NCBI GenBank assembly: GCA_964413845.1
Contig: CAYPTJ010000049.1
Location: 1-7,519 of the forward strand
DNA: 7,519 bases
Reading direction: 5' to 3'
From: CAYPTJ01 sp964413845
GTDB taxonomy: Bacteria; Patescibacteriota; WWE3; 9FT-COMBO-53-11
Shown here: positions 1 through 5,419 of the stretch, one piece after another
How the letters are laid out: each line of letters starts with the position of its first letter
Position numbering within the stretch: position 1 is the stretch's first letter
Program-made: the position numbers and the translations under genes
Notes under the pieces: model-generated
What the model was told of the DNA's origin: nothing
Databases searched by the model: none
The model's input: the letters and a program-made list of their open reading frames with translations, nothing else

Positions 1-516
1 ACCGCTTTGGAAAACTTGAAGATCCACGCTGCGCTTTATCATCTTTCTGGGGATCTCTATCAAAAGCGGTCTCAAGAGATGCTTAAGATGGTTGAGCTTT
101 GGAACCGCCGGGGGGAGCTGGTCAAGAACTACTCAGGAGGAATGCAGAGGAGACTGGAGGTGGCTCGGGGCCTTCTGCACCATCCCAGGATTTTGTTTAT
201 GGACGAACCGACTTTAGGACTTGACCCTCAAACCAGAAATAAAATTTGGGATTATGTTCTTGATCTGCATAAGAGGGAGAAGATCACCATCTTTTTGACA
301 ACCCACTATATGGATGAGGCCGAATACTGCGATCGGGTAGCGATCATCGACTACGGAAAGATCGTGGCCACGGGAACTCCAAAGCAGCTAAAGGAAAAAA
401 CCAAAGCCAAGACGATGAACGACGTGTTTTTGGAGCTCACCGGTCGGGATATCAGGGATGAGGGTGCCACTCGTTTGGAGAAGATGAAATCCCGAATGAG
501 GGGGAGGTTTCACTGA
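1..516 (+). CDS. DrrA-like ABC transporter ATP-binding protein, 5' partial
   Basis: This is the C-terminal part (about 171 residues) of an ABC ATPase that powers an exporter at the inner face of the membrane. The reading frame is open from base 1, so the true start, the Walker A motif and probably the Q-loop lie upstream of the window. Visible in order, counting from base 1: the ABC signature as NYSGGMQRR (about residues 43-51), Walker B ILFMDEP (64-70), the D-loop LGLD, and the switch histidine in TTHYMDEAE (about 100-108). The tail DVFLELTGRDIRDE is typical of the daunorubicin-resistance (DrrA) subfamily, as is the opening TALENLKIHA. The stop TGA shares its last base with the ATG of the next gene, which is a membrane permease, so the two form a translationally coupled pair. 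The substrate cannot be told from sequence; DrrA-type names do not imply drug transport. Confidence 0.93.
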   Translation, partial: TALENLKIHAALYHLSGDLYQKRSQEMLKMVELWNRRGELVKNYSGGMQRRLEVARGLLHHPRILFMDEPTLGLDPQTRNKIWDYVLDLHKREKITIFLTTHYMDEAEYCDRVAIIDYGKIVATGTPKQLKEKTKAKTMNDVFLELTGRDIRDEGATRLEKMKSRMRGRFH

Positions 517-1328
517 TGCAGACTTTAAATGATATCTACATCATCTGGTATCGAGAGGTTCTGCGCTTTTGGCACAACAAGCCAAGGATCATCTCCTCTT
601 TAGCGATGCCGTTCTTATGGTTGGTGATGTTCGGATCGGGAATGCGAGGAACATTTCAGCTGTTTGGAGCTCAGGAAGGTTTCGATTTTATCCAGTTTCT
701 TTTTCCGGGGGTGATTGGGATGACGGTGCTCATGACCTCGCTCTTCTCTTCTATTTCAATCGTGCGCGATCGTGAGTTTGGCTTCTTGAGAGAAATCTTG
801 GTTGCGCCGGTATCGCGGGCAAGTATTGCCTTGGGAAAAATTTTGGGTGGAGCAACGGTGGCGATGCTTCAGGGACTTTTGATGCTTGTTTTGGCGCCGT
901 TGGTGAATGTCCGCCTTGGGGTAGGGATGGTTTTGGCGCTTCCTCCTGCCATTTTCCTTGTTTCCTTTGCCTTAGCTTCGTTGGGGATGGTGGTTGCTTC
1001 TCGTCTTCGCTCGACCGAAGGATTCCAGATGGTGATGAACCTTTTTATGATGCCAATGTTTTTCCTCTCCGGTGCTCTTTTTCCTTTAGTGAATGTCCCT
1101 CGGTGGATGGAGATTTTAAGTAAGGTGAATCCTGCTACTTACGGCGTTGATCTTATTCGGCAGGTTACCTTTCACTTTTTGGCTGTTCCTTCGGCGATAG
1201 CCGAGACCTTCAAGATCACAATTTTTGGTGTAAAACTTGGAGTTGTTGAAGACTTAATTATTGTCTCCTTCTTTGCCTTTCTCTTTGTCCTTTTGGGAGT
1301 TTGGTCTTTTGCCAAAGCTGGGCAATAG
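516..1328 (+). CDS. DrrB-like ABC-2 type permease
   Basis: A 270-residue integral membrane subunit of an ABC-2 exporter, partner of the ATPase just upstream. About six hydrophobic segments are visible (roughly residues 25-43, 59-81, 108-130, 138-162, 172-192, 246-266). Between segments 2 and 3 lies the conserved cytoplasmic coupling stretch RDREFGFLREILVAPVSR (84-101), and after segment 5 comes NPATYGVDLIRQ (205-216); both are hallmarks of the DrrB/ABC-2 family. The length is usual for the family. The ATG overlaps the ATPase stop by one base and a purine-rich GGGGGAGGT (500-508) lies about eight bases before it, which fixes the start. The two proteins would assemble as a dimer of each and export a lipid, polysaccharide or small hydrophobic compound; which one is unknown. 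Confidence 0.93.
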   Translation: MQTLNDIYIIWYREVLRFWHNKPRIISSLAMPFLWLVMFGSGMRGTFQLFGAQEGFDFIQFLFPGVIGMTVLMTSLFSSISIVRDREFGFLREILVAPVSRASIALGKILGGATVAMLQGLLMLVLAPLVNVRLGVGMVLALPPAIFLVSFALASLGMVVASRLRSTEGFQMVMNLFMMPMFFLSGALFPLVNVPRWMEILSKVNPATYGVDLIRQVTFHFLAVPSAIAETFKITIFGVKLGVVEDLIIVSFFAFLFVLLGVWSFAKAGQ

Positions 1329-1366
1329 CAAGACTCGCGCTGCCGAGAAATATTTTCCCGTGATGG

Positions 1367-1416
1367 TGACCTACAGGAGTGAAAAGGAGGTCAGACGAGA
1401 TTTTCTTTCTCGTGAC
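1367..1416. repeat. Overlapping inverted repeats in the convergent gap between the ABC permease and uvrB
   Basis: The 98-base gap 1329-1426 separates two genes that run into each other. It holds two inverted repeats. The first is TGACCT (1367-1372) with AGGTCA (1388-1393), spacer 15. The second is ACGAGA (1395-1400) with TCTCGT (1408-1413), a 7-base loop, extendable by GTC (1390-1392) with GAC (1414-1416) across a 2-base bulge. The second could form a bidirectional RNA hairpin. Neither has a tight T-run directly after it on either strand (TTTT appears about 10 bases beyond the stem on the minus strand), so a role as intrinsic terminator is only possible. A weaker CTCG/CGAG hairpin (1334-1347) followed by TATTTT lies closer to the permease stop. 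Confidence 0.35.
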
Positions 1417-1426
1417 GCAGAAAGTG

Positions 1427-3478
1427 TTAGGCCGATTTTAATTCGCGGACTTTATCCCTAATCTTGATCGCCAGCTCAAAGTTGAGGTCATTTGCTTGGT
1501 GGCGCATTTCCCCCTCAAGACGCCCAATCAGCTTTTTTTTGTCATAGGGGGTTAAAGCCTCGGGTTTGATTGCCTCCAGAAAATCTTCGGTGTAGGCTCC
1601 TTTGGGTTTTTCGATATGGAGGATATCCTCCTTTGCCACAATGATCTTTTCCCGAATTGGCTTAATGATCGTTTGGGGGGTGATCCTGTGTTTTTTGTTG
1701 TATTCCAGCTGAAACTTTCGACGCCTTTCAATCTCAGTGATTGCCTGCTTGATCGAGCGGGTGATTGTATCAGCATAAAGGATTACCTGCCCGGCGACAT
1801 TGCGGGCGGCGCGGCCCATCGTTTGGATGAGGGAGGTTTTGGAGCGCAAGAACCCCTCCCGATCGGCATCCAAAACCGCCACCAGGGCGACCTCTGGCAG
1901 GTCCAACCCCTCCCGAAGAAGATTGACTCCGATTAAAACATCAAACTTCCCCAGGCGAAGATGATCAAGGATGTCGGAGCGCTCAAGGGTCTCAATATCG
2001 CTGTGAAGATAAGCGACCTTGATCTGCCGCTCGGAAAGATAATCGGCTAAATCCTCGGCAGTACGCTTGGTTAAGGTGGTGACAAGGACCCGTTGTTTCT
2101 TTTCCACTCGCCTCTTGATCTCGCCGATAAGATCCTGAACCTCATTCCTCGCCGGTCGGACAATAACCTGCGGATCAGCAATTCCTGTTGGCCGAACCAG
2201 CTGGTCAACAACGCCGCCGTGGGGGGTAAACCGCTTCCTCCCAACCTCCTCTTGTGACTTTTTAATCTCCCATTCATCAGGAGTGGCGGAGACATAGATT
2301 AGGTGAGGAGGGATCTTGTAAAACTCAGGGAAAGTCAAGGGCCGGTTGTCAAAAGCCGCTTTGAGGCGAAAACCAAACTCTATTAGCGTCCTTTTTCGGG
2401 AATGATCGCCGTTTAACATCCCGCGAAGCTGAGGAAGACTCATATGGGATTCATCGATAAAGACCAAGAAACGGTCACCGTAGGAGCTTTGGAAGTAGTC
2501 CAAAAGGGTATAAGGGGGCTCGCCGGTTTTCCTTCCATCAAAATAGCGGGAGTAGTTTTCGATCCCGTTGACATAACCAACCTCCCTAATCATCTCTAAA
2601 TCGTAGTTGACCCGCCGCAGGAGCCGCTGTGCCTCAACTAACTTCCCCTGTTTTTTAAGAGTGCGATATTCCATCTTGAGATCAGCTCTGATCTGCCCCT
2701 CCACCTGCGCAAACGTTTGGGGATCGGTCAAATAGTGTTTGGCGGGATAGATGAGGAGGTGGGGGACCGTCTCCAGTGTTCTTCCTGAAACCGGTTCAAA
2801 CTTGAGGATCTTCTCAACTTTTCCATCTTTAAGCTTTATCCGGTAAGCAGCATCCTCATAAGCGGGATAGATGTCAAGGTAACTGCCGCGAACCCGAAAG
2901 GTCCCCCGCGTAAACTCAAACTCACGGCGCTCATACTGGAGCTGGACAAGACGGGCGATGATTTTGGCTTGATCGCTTTTACCCCCCGCTTTCACATCAA
3001 GGATAAAGCGCCCCCACTCAACAGGAGAGCCGATGTTGTAGATACAGGAGACGGAGGCGACAACCACGACATCCTTCCGGGACATGATGTTGGCGGTTGC
3101 TTGCAGGCGCAGCTTATCGATCAGTTCGTTGATCTGCGCTTCTTTCTCAATATAAGTGTCGGTTGTGGGAATATAAGCCTCGGGCTGGTAGTAATCGTAG
3201 TAGGAGACAAAGTAGGAGACGGCGTTTTTAGGGAAAAAGTCGCGCATCTCCTGGTAAAGCTGGCCGGCGAGGGTTTTGTTGTGGGAGATGACCAGAGCCG
3301 GCATCTGGAGGTGCTTGATGATATTTGCCATCGTAAAGGTTTTTCCTGAGCCGGTCACTCCCAGAAGAACCTGGTTTTTGAGACCGGCTTTTACTCCGGC
3401 AACAAGTTTTTTGATCGCCTGTGGTTGATCTCCGGTTGGAGAAAAACCCGCCTTCAGTTCAAACACCTCAACCTTCAT
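1427..3478 (-). CDS. uvrB: UvrABC system protein B (excinuclease subunit)
   Basis: A complete 683-residue UvrB. It is loaded onto damaged DNA by UvrA, verifies the lesion with a beta-hairpin that slips between the strands, and recruits UvrC for incision. Visible motifs: the N-terminal GFSPTGDQPQAI (11-22), Walker A GVTGSGKT (40-47), the beta-hairpin with YDYYQPEAYIPTTD (94-107), FIDESH (340-345), YVSATP (395-400), the helicase motif VI-like QTMGRAARN (552-560), and a C-terminal UVR domain (about 646-681) with NFELAIKIRD that binds UvrC. The usual RHSAT and CIYGLGSP segments read RLQAT (124-128) and CIYNIGSP (145-152), conservative variants. The start is set at MKVEVFELK because this is where family homology begins; the same frame stays open for 49 more codons but that part reads through the antisense of the tRNA-Leu gene. 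No Shine-Dalgarno site is visible before the ATG. The gene is monocistronic in this window. Confidence 0.97.
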   Translation of the reverse strand: MKVEVFELKAGFSPTGDQPQAIKKLVAGVKAGLKNQVLLGVTGSGKTFTMANIIKHLQMPALVISHNKTLAGQLYQEMRDFFPKNAVSYFVSYYDYYQPEAYIPTTDTYIEKEAQINELIDKLRLQATANIMSRKDVVVVASVSCIYNIGSPVEWGRFILDVKAGGKSDQAKIIARLVQLQYERREFEFTRGTFRVRGSYLDIYPAYEDAAYRIKLKDGKVEKILKFEPVSGRTLETVPHLLIYPAKHYLTDPQTFAQVEGQIRADLKMEYRTLKKQGKLVEAQRLLRRVNYDLEMIREVGYVNGIENYSRYFDGRKTGEPPYTLLDYFQSSYGDRFLVFIDESHMSLPQLRGMLNGDHSRKRTLIEFGFRLKAAFDNRPLTFPEFYKIPPHLIYVSATPDEWEIKKSQEEVGRKRFTPHGGVVDQLVRPTGIADPQVIVRPARNEVQDLIGEIKRRVEKKQRVLVTTLTKRTAEDLADYLSERQIKVAYLHSDIETLERSDILDHLRLGKFDVLIGVNLLREGLDLPEVALVAVLDADREGFLRSKTSLIQTMGRAARNVAGQVILYADTITRSIKQAITEIERRRKFQLEYNKKHRITPQTIIKPIREKIIVAKEDILHIEKPKGAYTEDFLEAIKPEALTPYDKKKLIGRLEGEMRHQANDLNFELAIKIRDKVRELKSA

Positions 3479-3486
3479 TGTATAAT
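3458..3486 (+). promoter_or_regulatory. Predicted sigma70-type promoter of tRNA-Leu
   Basis: TTCAAA (3458-3463) and a perfect TATAAT (3481-3486) are separated by 17 bases, and the tRNA begins 11 bases after the -10 box, leaving a very short 5' leader. The -35 box lies inside the uvrB coding sequence on the opposite strand and the -10 box is only two bases from the uvrB start codon. The -10 and spacing are strong; the -35 is weak. Confidence 0.6.
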
Positions 3487-3496
3487 AGAGGGTGTT

Positions 3497-3582
3497 GGGC
3501 GAGTGGCGGAATGGTAGACGCGCGCGCCTCAAAAGCGCGTGGGGGCAACCCCATGGAGGTTCGACTCCTCTCTCGCCCACCA
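3497..3582 (+). tRNA. tRNA-Leu(CAA), with encoded CCA
   Basis: An 86-base class II tRNA folds fully. The acceptor stem is GGGCGAG (3497-3503) with CTCGCCC (3572-3578), then discriminator A and encoded CCA (3580-3582). The D-arm carries the leucine-like GCGGAATGGTAGACGC. The anticodon stem is CGCGC (3523-3527) with GCGCG (3535-3539); the 7-base loop CTCAAAA puts anticodon CAA at 3530-3532, reading UUG. The long variable arm is TGGGG (3540-3544) with CCCCA (3549-3553) closing a GCAA tetraloop. The T-stem GGAGG/CCTCT closes the loop TTCGACT. The long variable arm, the A discriminator and the CAA anticodon all point to leucine. A run of five T (3583-3587) follows the CCA at once and may help end transcription. 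Confidence 0.97.
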
Positions 3583-3591
3583 TTTTTAGTC

Positions 3592-3620
3592 TTGACAAGT
3601 CAAACGTCCCCGTATAATAT
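3592..3620 (+). promoter_or_regulatory. Predicted promoter of the arsR-type operon
   Basis: A perfect TTGACA (3592-3597) is followed by AT-rich -10 sequence: TATAAT (3613-3618) at 15-base spacing, or TAATAT (3615-3620) at the preferred 17-base spacing. Transcription would start near 3625-3628, inside the inverted repeat of the predicted operator, and give a leader of about 32 bases before the ATG at 3659. The -35 box is also one arm of a short palindrome, TTGAC-AA-GTCAA (3592-3603). Confidence 0.65.
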
Positions 3621-3639
3621 ATCAATATCGGTTGATATA
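3618..3639. promoter_or_regulatory. Predicted ArsR-family operator
   Basis: A perfect 8-base inverted repeat, TATATCAA (3618-3625) and TTGATATA (3632-3639), with a 6-base spacer. The core ATCAA-N6-TTGAT has the length and spacing expected of sites bound by SmtB/ArsR-family dimers. It overlaps the -10 box and the likely transcription start, so binding would block RNA polymerase, and it sits 19 bases before the ATG of an ArsR-family gene. Autorepression relieved by metal(loid) binding is the natural reading. Confidence 0.75.
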
Positions 3640-3658
3640 ATTGGTTGTAGTTAATATT

Positions 3659-3979
3659 ATGAGTTCCGAGTGTTGCTATACCCTATCACTAAAAAATAGA
3701 GAAATGAAGAGGATTTCTCAGTTATTTAAAATATTCAGTGAGGTAAACCGCTTAAAGATACTTTGCCTTTTGCAGAAAGATAGACTTTGCGTTTGTGAAA
3801 TGATCGAGAAGCTTGATCTTCCCCAGAACCTTACCTCGCATCACTTGCGTGTTTTAGAGAAAACAAGGCTGGTAACTAACGAGAGAAAAGGGAGGCGAAT
3901 TTATTATTCTTTAACGCCTGAAGGGAGAAAAATAATAAAACCTATTCTTGGGTTACTAGGGAGAGGAGGTGCCATATGA
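3659..3979 (+). CDS. ArsR/SmtB-family metal(loid)-responsive repressor
   Basis: A 106-residue winged-helix repressor that probably controls its own operon. The helix-turn-helix is visible with recognition helix QNLTSHHLRVLEK (about 56-68), followed by the wing KGRRIYYSLTPEG (77-89). The metal-sensing helix carries RLCVCEM (42-48), matching the ELCVCDL motif of As(III)- and Cd(II)-sensing members, with Cys44 and Cys46. An N-terminal Cys-Cys pair (5-6) could complete the site, as in CadC or the Corynebacterium ArsR type. The ATG at 3659 is preferred; the frame also opens at TTG 3641, but that codon adjoins the operator and has no ribosome site. The ATG has no clear Shine-Dalgarno site either. 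The stop overlaps the next gene by four bases. The inducer is probably As(III)/Sb(III) or a soft metal such as Cd or Pb; sequence alone does not decide. Confidence 0.92.
   Translation: MSSECCYTLSLKNREMKRISQLFKIFSEVNRLKILCLLQKDRLCVCEMIEKLDLPQNLTSHHLRVLEKTRLVTNERKGRRIYYSLTPEGRKIIKPILGLLGRGGAI
3964..3970 (+). promoter_or_regulatory. Strong ribosome binding site for the thioredoxin-like gene
   Basis: AGGAGGT lies five bases before the ATG at 3976 and inside the last codons of the repressor gene. It is the strongest ribosome site in the cassette and, with the ATGA overlap, shows that the small redox protein is made efficiently from the same message. It also fixes that start. Confidence 0.8.
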
Positions 3980-4209
3980 AAATTCAGATTTTAGGTCCTG
4001 GTTGTCCAAAATGTTTTGCGCTTGAGGAAAATGTCAAAAAAGCCGTTGAGGAGCTAGGGATTGAGGCAGAAATTGAGCACATTTTTGACGTGAGCAAAAT
4101 GATTGAGATGGGAATGATGATGAGTCCTGGTTTAGCAATTGATGGAAGGTTAATTTCTCAGGGAGGAATTCCAGAGGTTGAAGAGATAAAAAAGTGGCTC
4201 AAGCAGTAG
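3976..4209 (+). CDS. Small thioredoxin-fold protein, CPKC active site
   Basis: A 77-residue cytoplasmic protein with a minimal thioredoxin/glutaredoxin-like fold, of the type annotated as redox-active disulfide protein 2 or Thioredoxin_3. The N-terminal strand KIQILGPGC leads into the redox motif CPKC (Cys10, Cys13) at the start of helix 1; the cis-proline equivalent is Pro51 in MMMSPGLAIDG, and a C-terminal helix EVEEIKKWL closes the fold. The length is normal for this subfamily. Its start overlaps the repressor stop (ATGA, 3976-3979) and the permease begins seven bases after its stop, so it is the middle gene of the operon. In this setting it may reduce the substrate or a permease/repressor thiol, or hand a bound metal(loid) to the permease; this role is inferred from position. 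A general thioredoxin role is less likely given the operon. Confidence 0.9.
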   Translation: MKIQILGPGCPKCFALEENVKKAVEELGIEAEIEHIFDVSKMIEMGMMMSPGLAIDGRLISQGGIPEVEEIKKWLKQ

Positions 4210-4216
4210 TTTTCTT

Positions 4217-5344
4217 ATGACTCAGGACTTAATCTTGGAGGCAATTTCGGGTGGATTTTATACCCTTTTTGACTATTTGAGGGCGCATGTTTTAACTTGT
4301 TTGGTTCCTGCCTTCTTCATTGCGGGAGCTATCTCTGCACTTTTGCCAAAAGAAAAGGTAACAAAATATCTTGGGAGAGATGTACCAAAATACAAAGCCT
4401 ATCCACTGTCGGTAATCGCGGGACTTTTATTAGCGGTTTGTTCCTGTACCATCTTGCCACTTTTTGCGGGAATAAAAAAGAAAGGTGCCGGAATAGGCCC
4501 AGCTATTGCATTTTTGTATACCGCTCCTGCTACCAATATCTTGGCAATTGTATTCACAGGAAGTGTTATTGGTTGGGATTTTGCCCTTTCCAGAATAGTT
4601 TTATCAATTACTTTTGCGATCGTCATCGGCTTGCTGATCTCCAAAATGTTTAAAGAGGAGGGGGTTGAGGATAAGAAGTTGGTATCAGAGTTGATTAGGG
4701 AGGAGGAGGGGTTAGATGGGATCGGGAAGGCGTCAACCAAAGGTAGTATTCTTGAAAACTTCAAGGATGACGTTCTTAAAAAATTTCTTCACTATCGTTT
4801 GTTAACCCTTTTTGCCACATTGTTTGCGGTCCTGATTTTTGGGGCATCAAAGGTAGGGGGAGAAGTAAAAATAATAGGATTAACCAGTTTAATTGCTCTA
4901 CTGCTCGTTGAACTTAAAGCCGGTTTTAAGAGAGGAGAAATCGGAAGCTGGTTAAGAGAAACTTGGGTATTTTTTAGGGTAATCTTTCCCCTGCTACTGG
5001 TTGGGATATTTGGAGCCGGTGTCTTAACTTCTTTAATTCCGGAGAATGCTTTAGCAAATTATCTTGGCGGTAATTCAATTCTTGCCAACCTCACTGCTGT
5101 CTCATTTGGAGTTTTTATGTACTTTCCTACACTGGTGGAGGTCCCAATGGCTAAGATGTTTCTTGGTTTGGGGATGGGGAAAGGTCCCTTACTTGCCTAC
5201 CTTTTAGCTGATCCGGTAATTTCGTTGCCAAGCATCCTTGTTGTAAGAAGATTGATGGGGACAAAAAGGACTTTGGCTTATGTTTTTCTGATAATGGTAT
5301 TCTGTACGATCTCAGGCCTTATCTATGGTGTGTTTGTGAAGTGA
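4217..5344 (+). CDS. ArsP/DUF318-type (UPF0718) permease
   Basis: A 375-residue inner-membrane permease with about eight to ten hydrophobic segments. Key features are the conserved LLAVCSCTILPLFAGI (71-86; Cys75 and Cys77) followed by KKGAGIGPAIAFLYTAPATN (88-107), then a charged cytoplasmic linker (about 143-193, rich in E and K), then a second membrane half. The second half repeats the first: YLGGN (282-286), FMYFPTLVEVP (300-310) and LGMGKGPLLAYLLADPVIS (318-336). Family members include ArsP, which exports trivalent organoarsenicals; others have no known substrate. The start ATG at 4217 follows the thioredoxin-like gene by seven bases with no good ribosome site, so translation is probably coupled. 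Association with an ArsR-type repressor supports metal(loid) export, but methylarsenite, arsenite or another thiophilic substrate cannot be told apart here. Confidence 0.88.
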   Translation: MTQDLILEAISGGFYTLFDYLRAHVLTCLVPAFFIAGAISALLPKEKVTKYLGRDVPKYKAYPLSVIAGLLLAVCSCTILPLFAGIKKKGAGIGPAIAFLYTAPATNILAIVFTGSVIGWDFALSRIVLSITFAIVIGLLISKMFKEEGVEDKKLVSELIREEEGLDGIGKASTKGSILENFKDDVLKKFLHYRLLTLFATLFAVLIFGASKVGGEVKIIGLTSLIALLLVELKAGFKRGEIGSWLRETWVFFRVIFPLLLVGIFGAGVLTSLIPENALANYLGGNSILANLTAVSFGVFMYFPTLVEVPMAKMFLGLGMGKGPLLAYLLADPVISLPSILVVRRLMGTKRTLAYVFLIMVFCTISGLIYGVFVK

Positions 5345-5352
5345 GAGATCCT

Positions 5353-5378
5353 TGCAGCCATCGCGGCTGACAATTTTT
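5353..5378 (+). terminator. Possible intrinsic terminator after the permease
   Basis: CAGCC (5355-5359) and GGCTG (5365-5369) form a 5-base-pair stem with a 5-base loop, extendable by TG/CA across a bulged A, and TTTTT follows at 5374-5378. The stem is short, so the terminator would be weak or leaky. It starts 8 bases after the permease stop, which is a sensible place. Its 3' arm overlaps the predicted -35 box of efp. Confidence 0.4.
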
Positions 5379-5395
5379 ACAGTTTCTGATAAATT
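5367..5395 (+). promoter_or_regulatory. Predicted extended -10 promoter of efp
   Basis: CTGACA (5367-5372; five of six to consensus) and TAAATT (5390-5395) are spaced by exactly 17 bases, with TG at 5387-5388 making an extended -10. Transcription would start near 5402, giving a leader of about 18 bases. The start point falls in a palindrome, TTAAGCT-T-AGCTTAA (5394-5408). No clear Shine-Dalgarno site precedes the efp ATG. Confidence 0.55.
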
Positions 5396-5419
5396 AAGCT
5401 TAGCTTAAAGTTTCAAACG

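Noticed and set aside
2969..3349. 126-codon open frame on + opposite uvrB
   Set aside because: It lies wholly within the well-supported uvrB gene on the other strand, has no recognisable domain and no ribosome site; the same holds for the other overlapping frames in uvrB.
3479..3625. A 49-codon N-terminal extension of uvrB
   Set aside because: The frame is open but encodes the antisense of tRNA-Leu, has no family similarity, and UvrB homology begins exactly at the ATG at 3478.
3641..3658. TTG at 3641 as the repressor start
   Set aside because: It adjoins the operator and lies only about 14 bases from the likely transcription start, without a ribosome site; the added residues are not typical of the family. 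ATG 3659 is preferred, with some uncertainty.
4399..4764. 121-codon open frame on the minus strand inside the permease gene
   Set aside because: It is antisense to conserved permease motifs and shows no protein features of its own.
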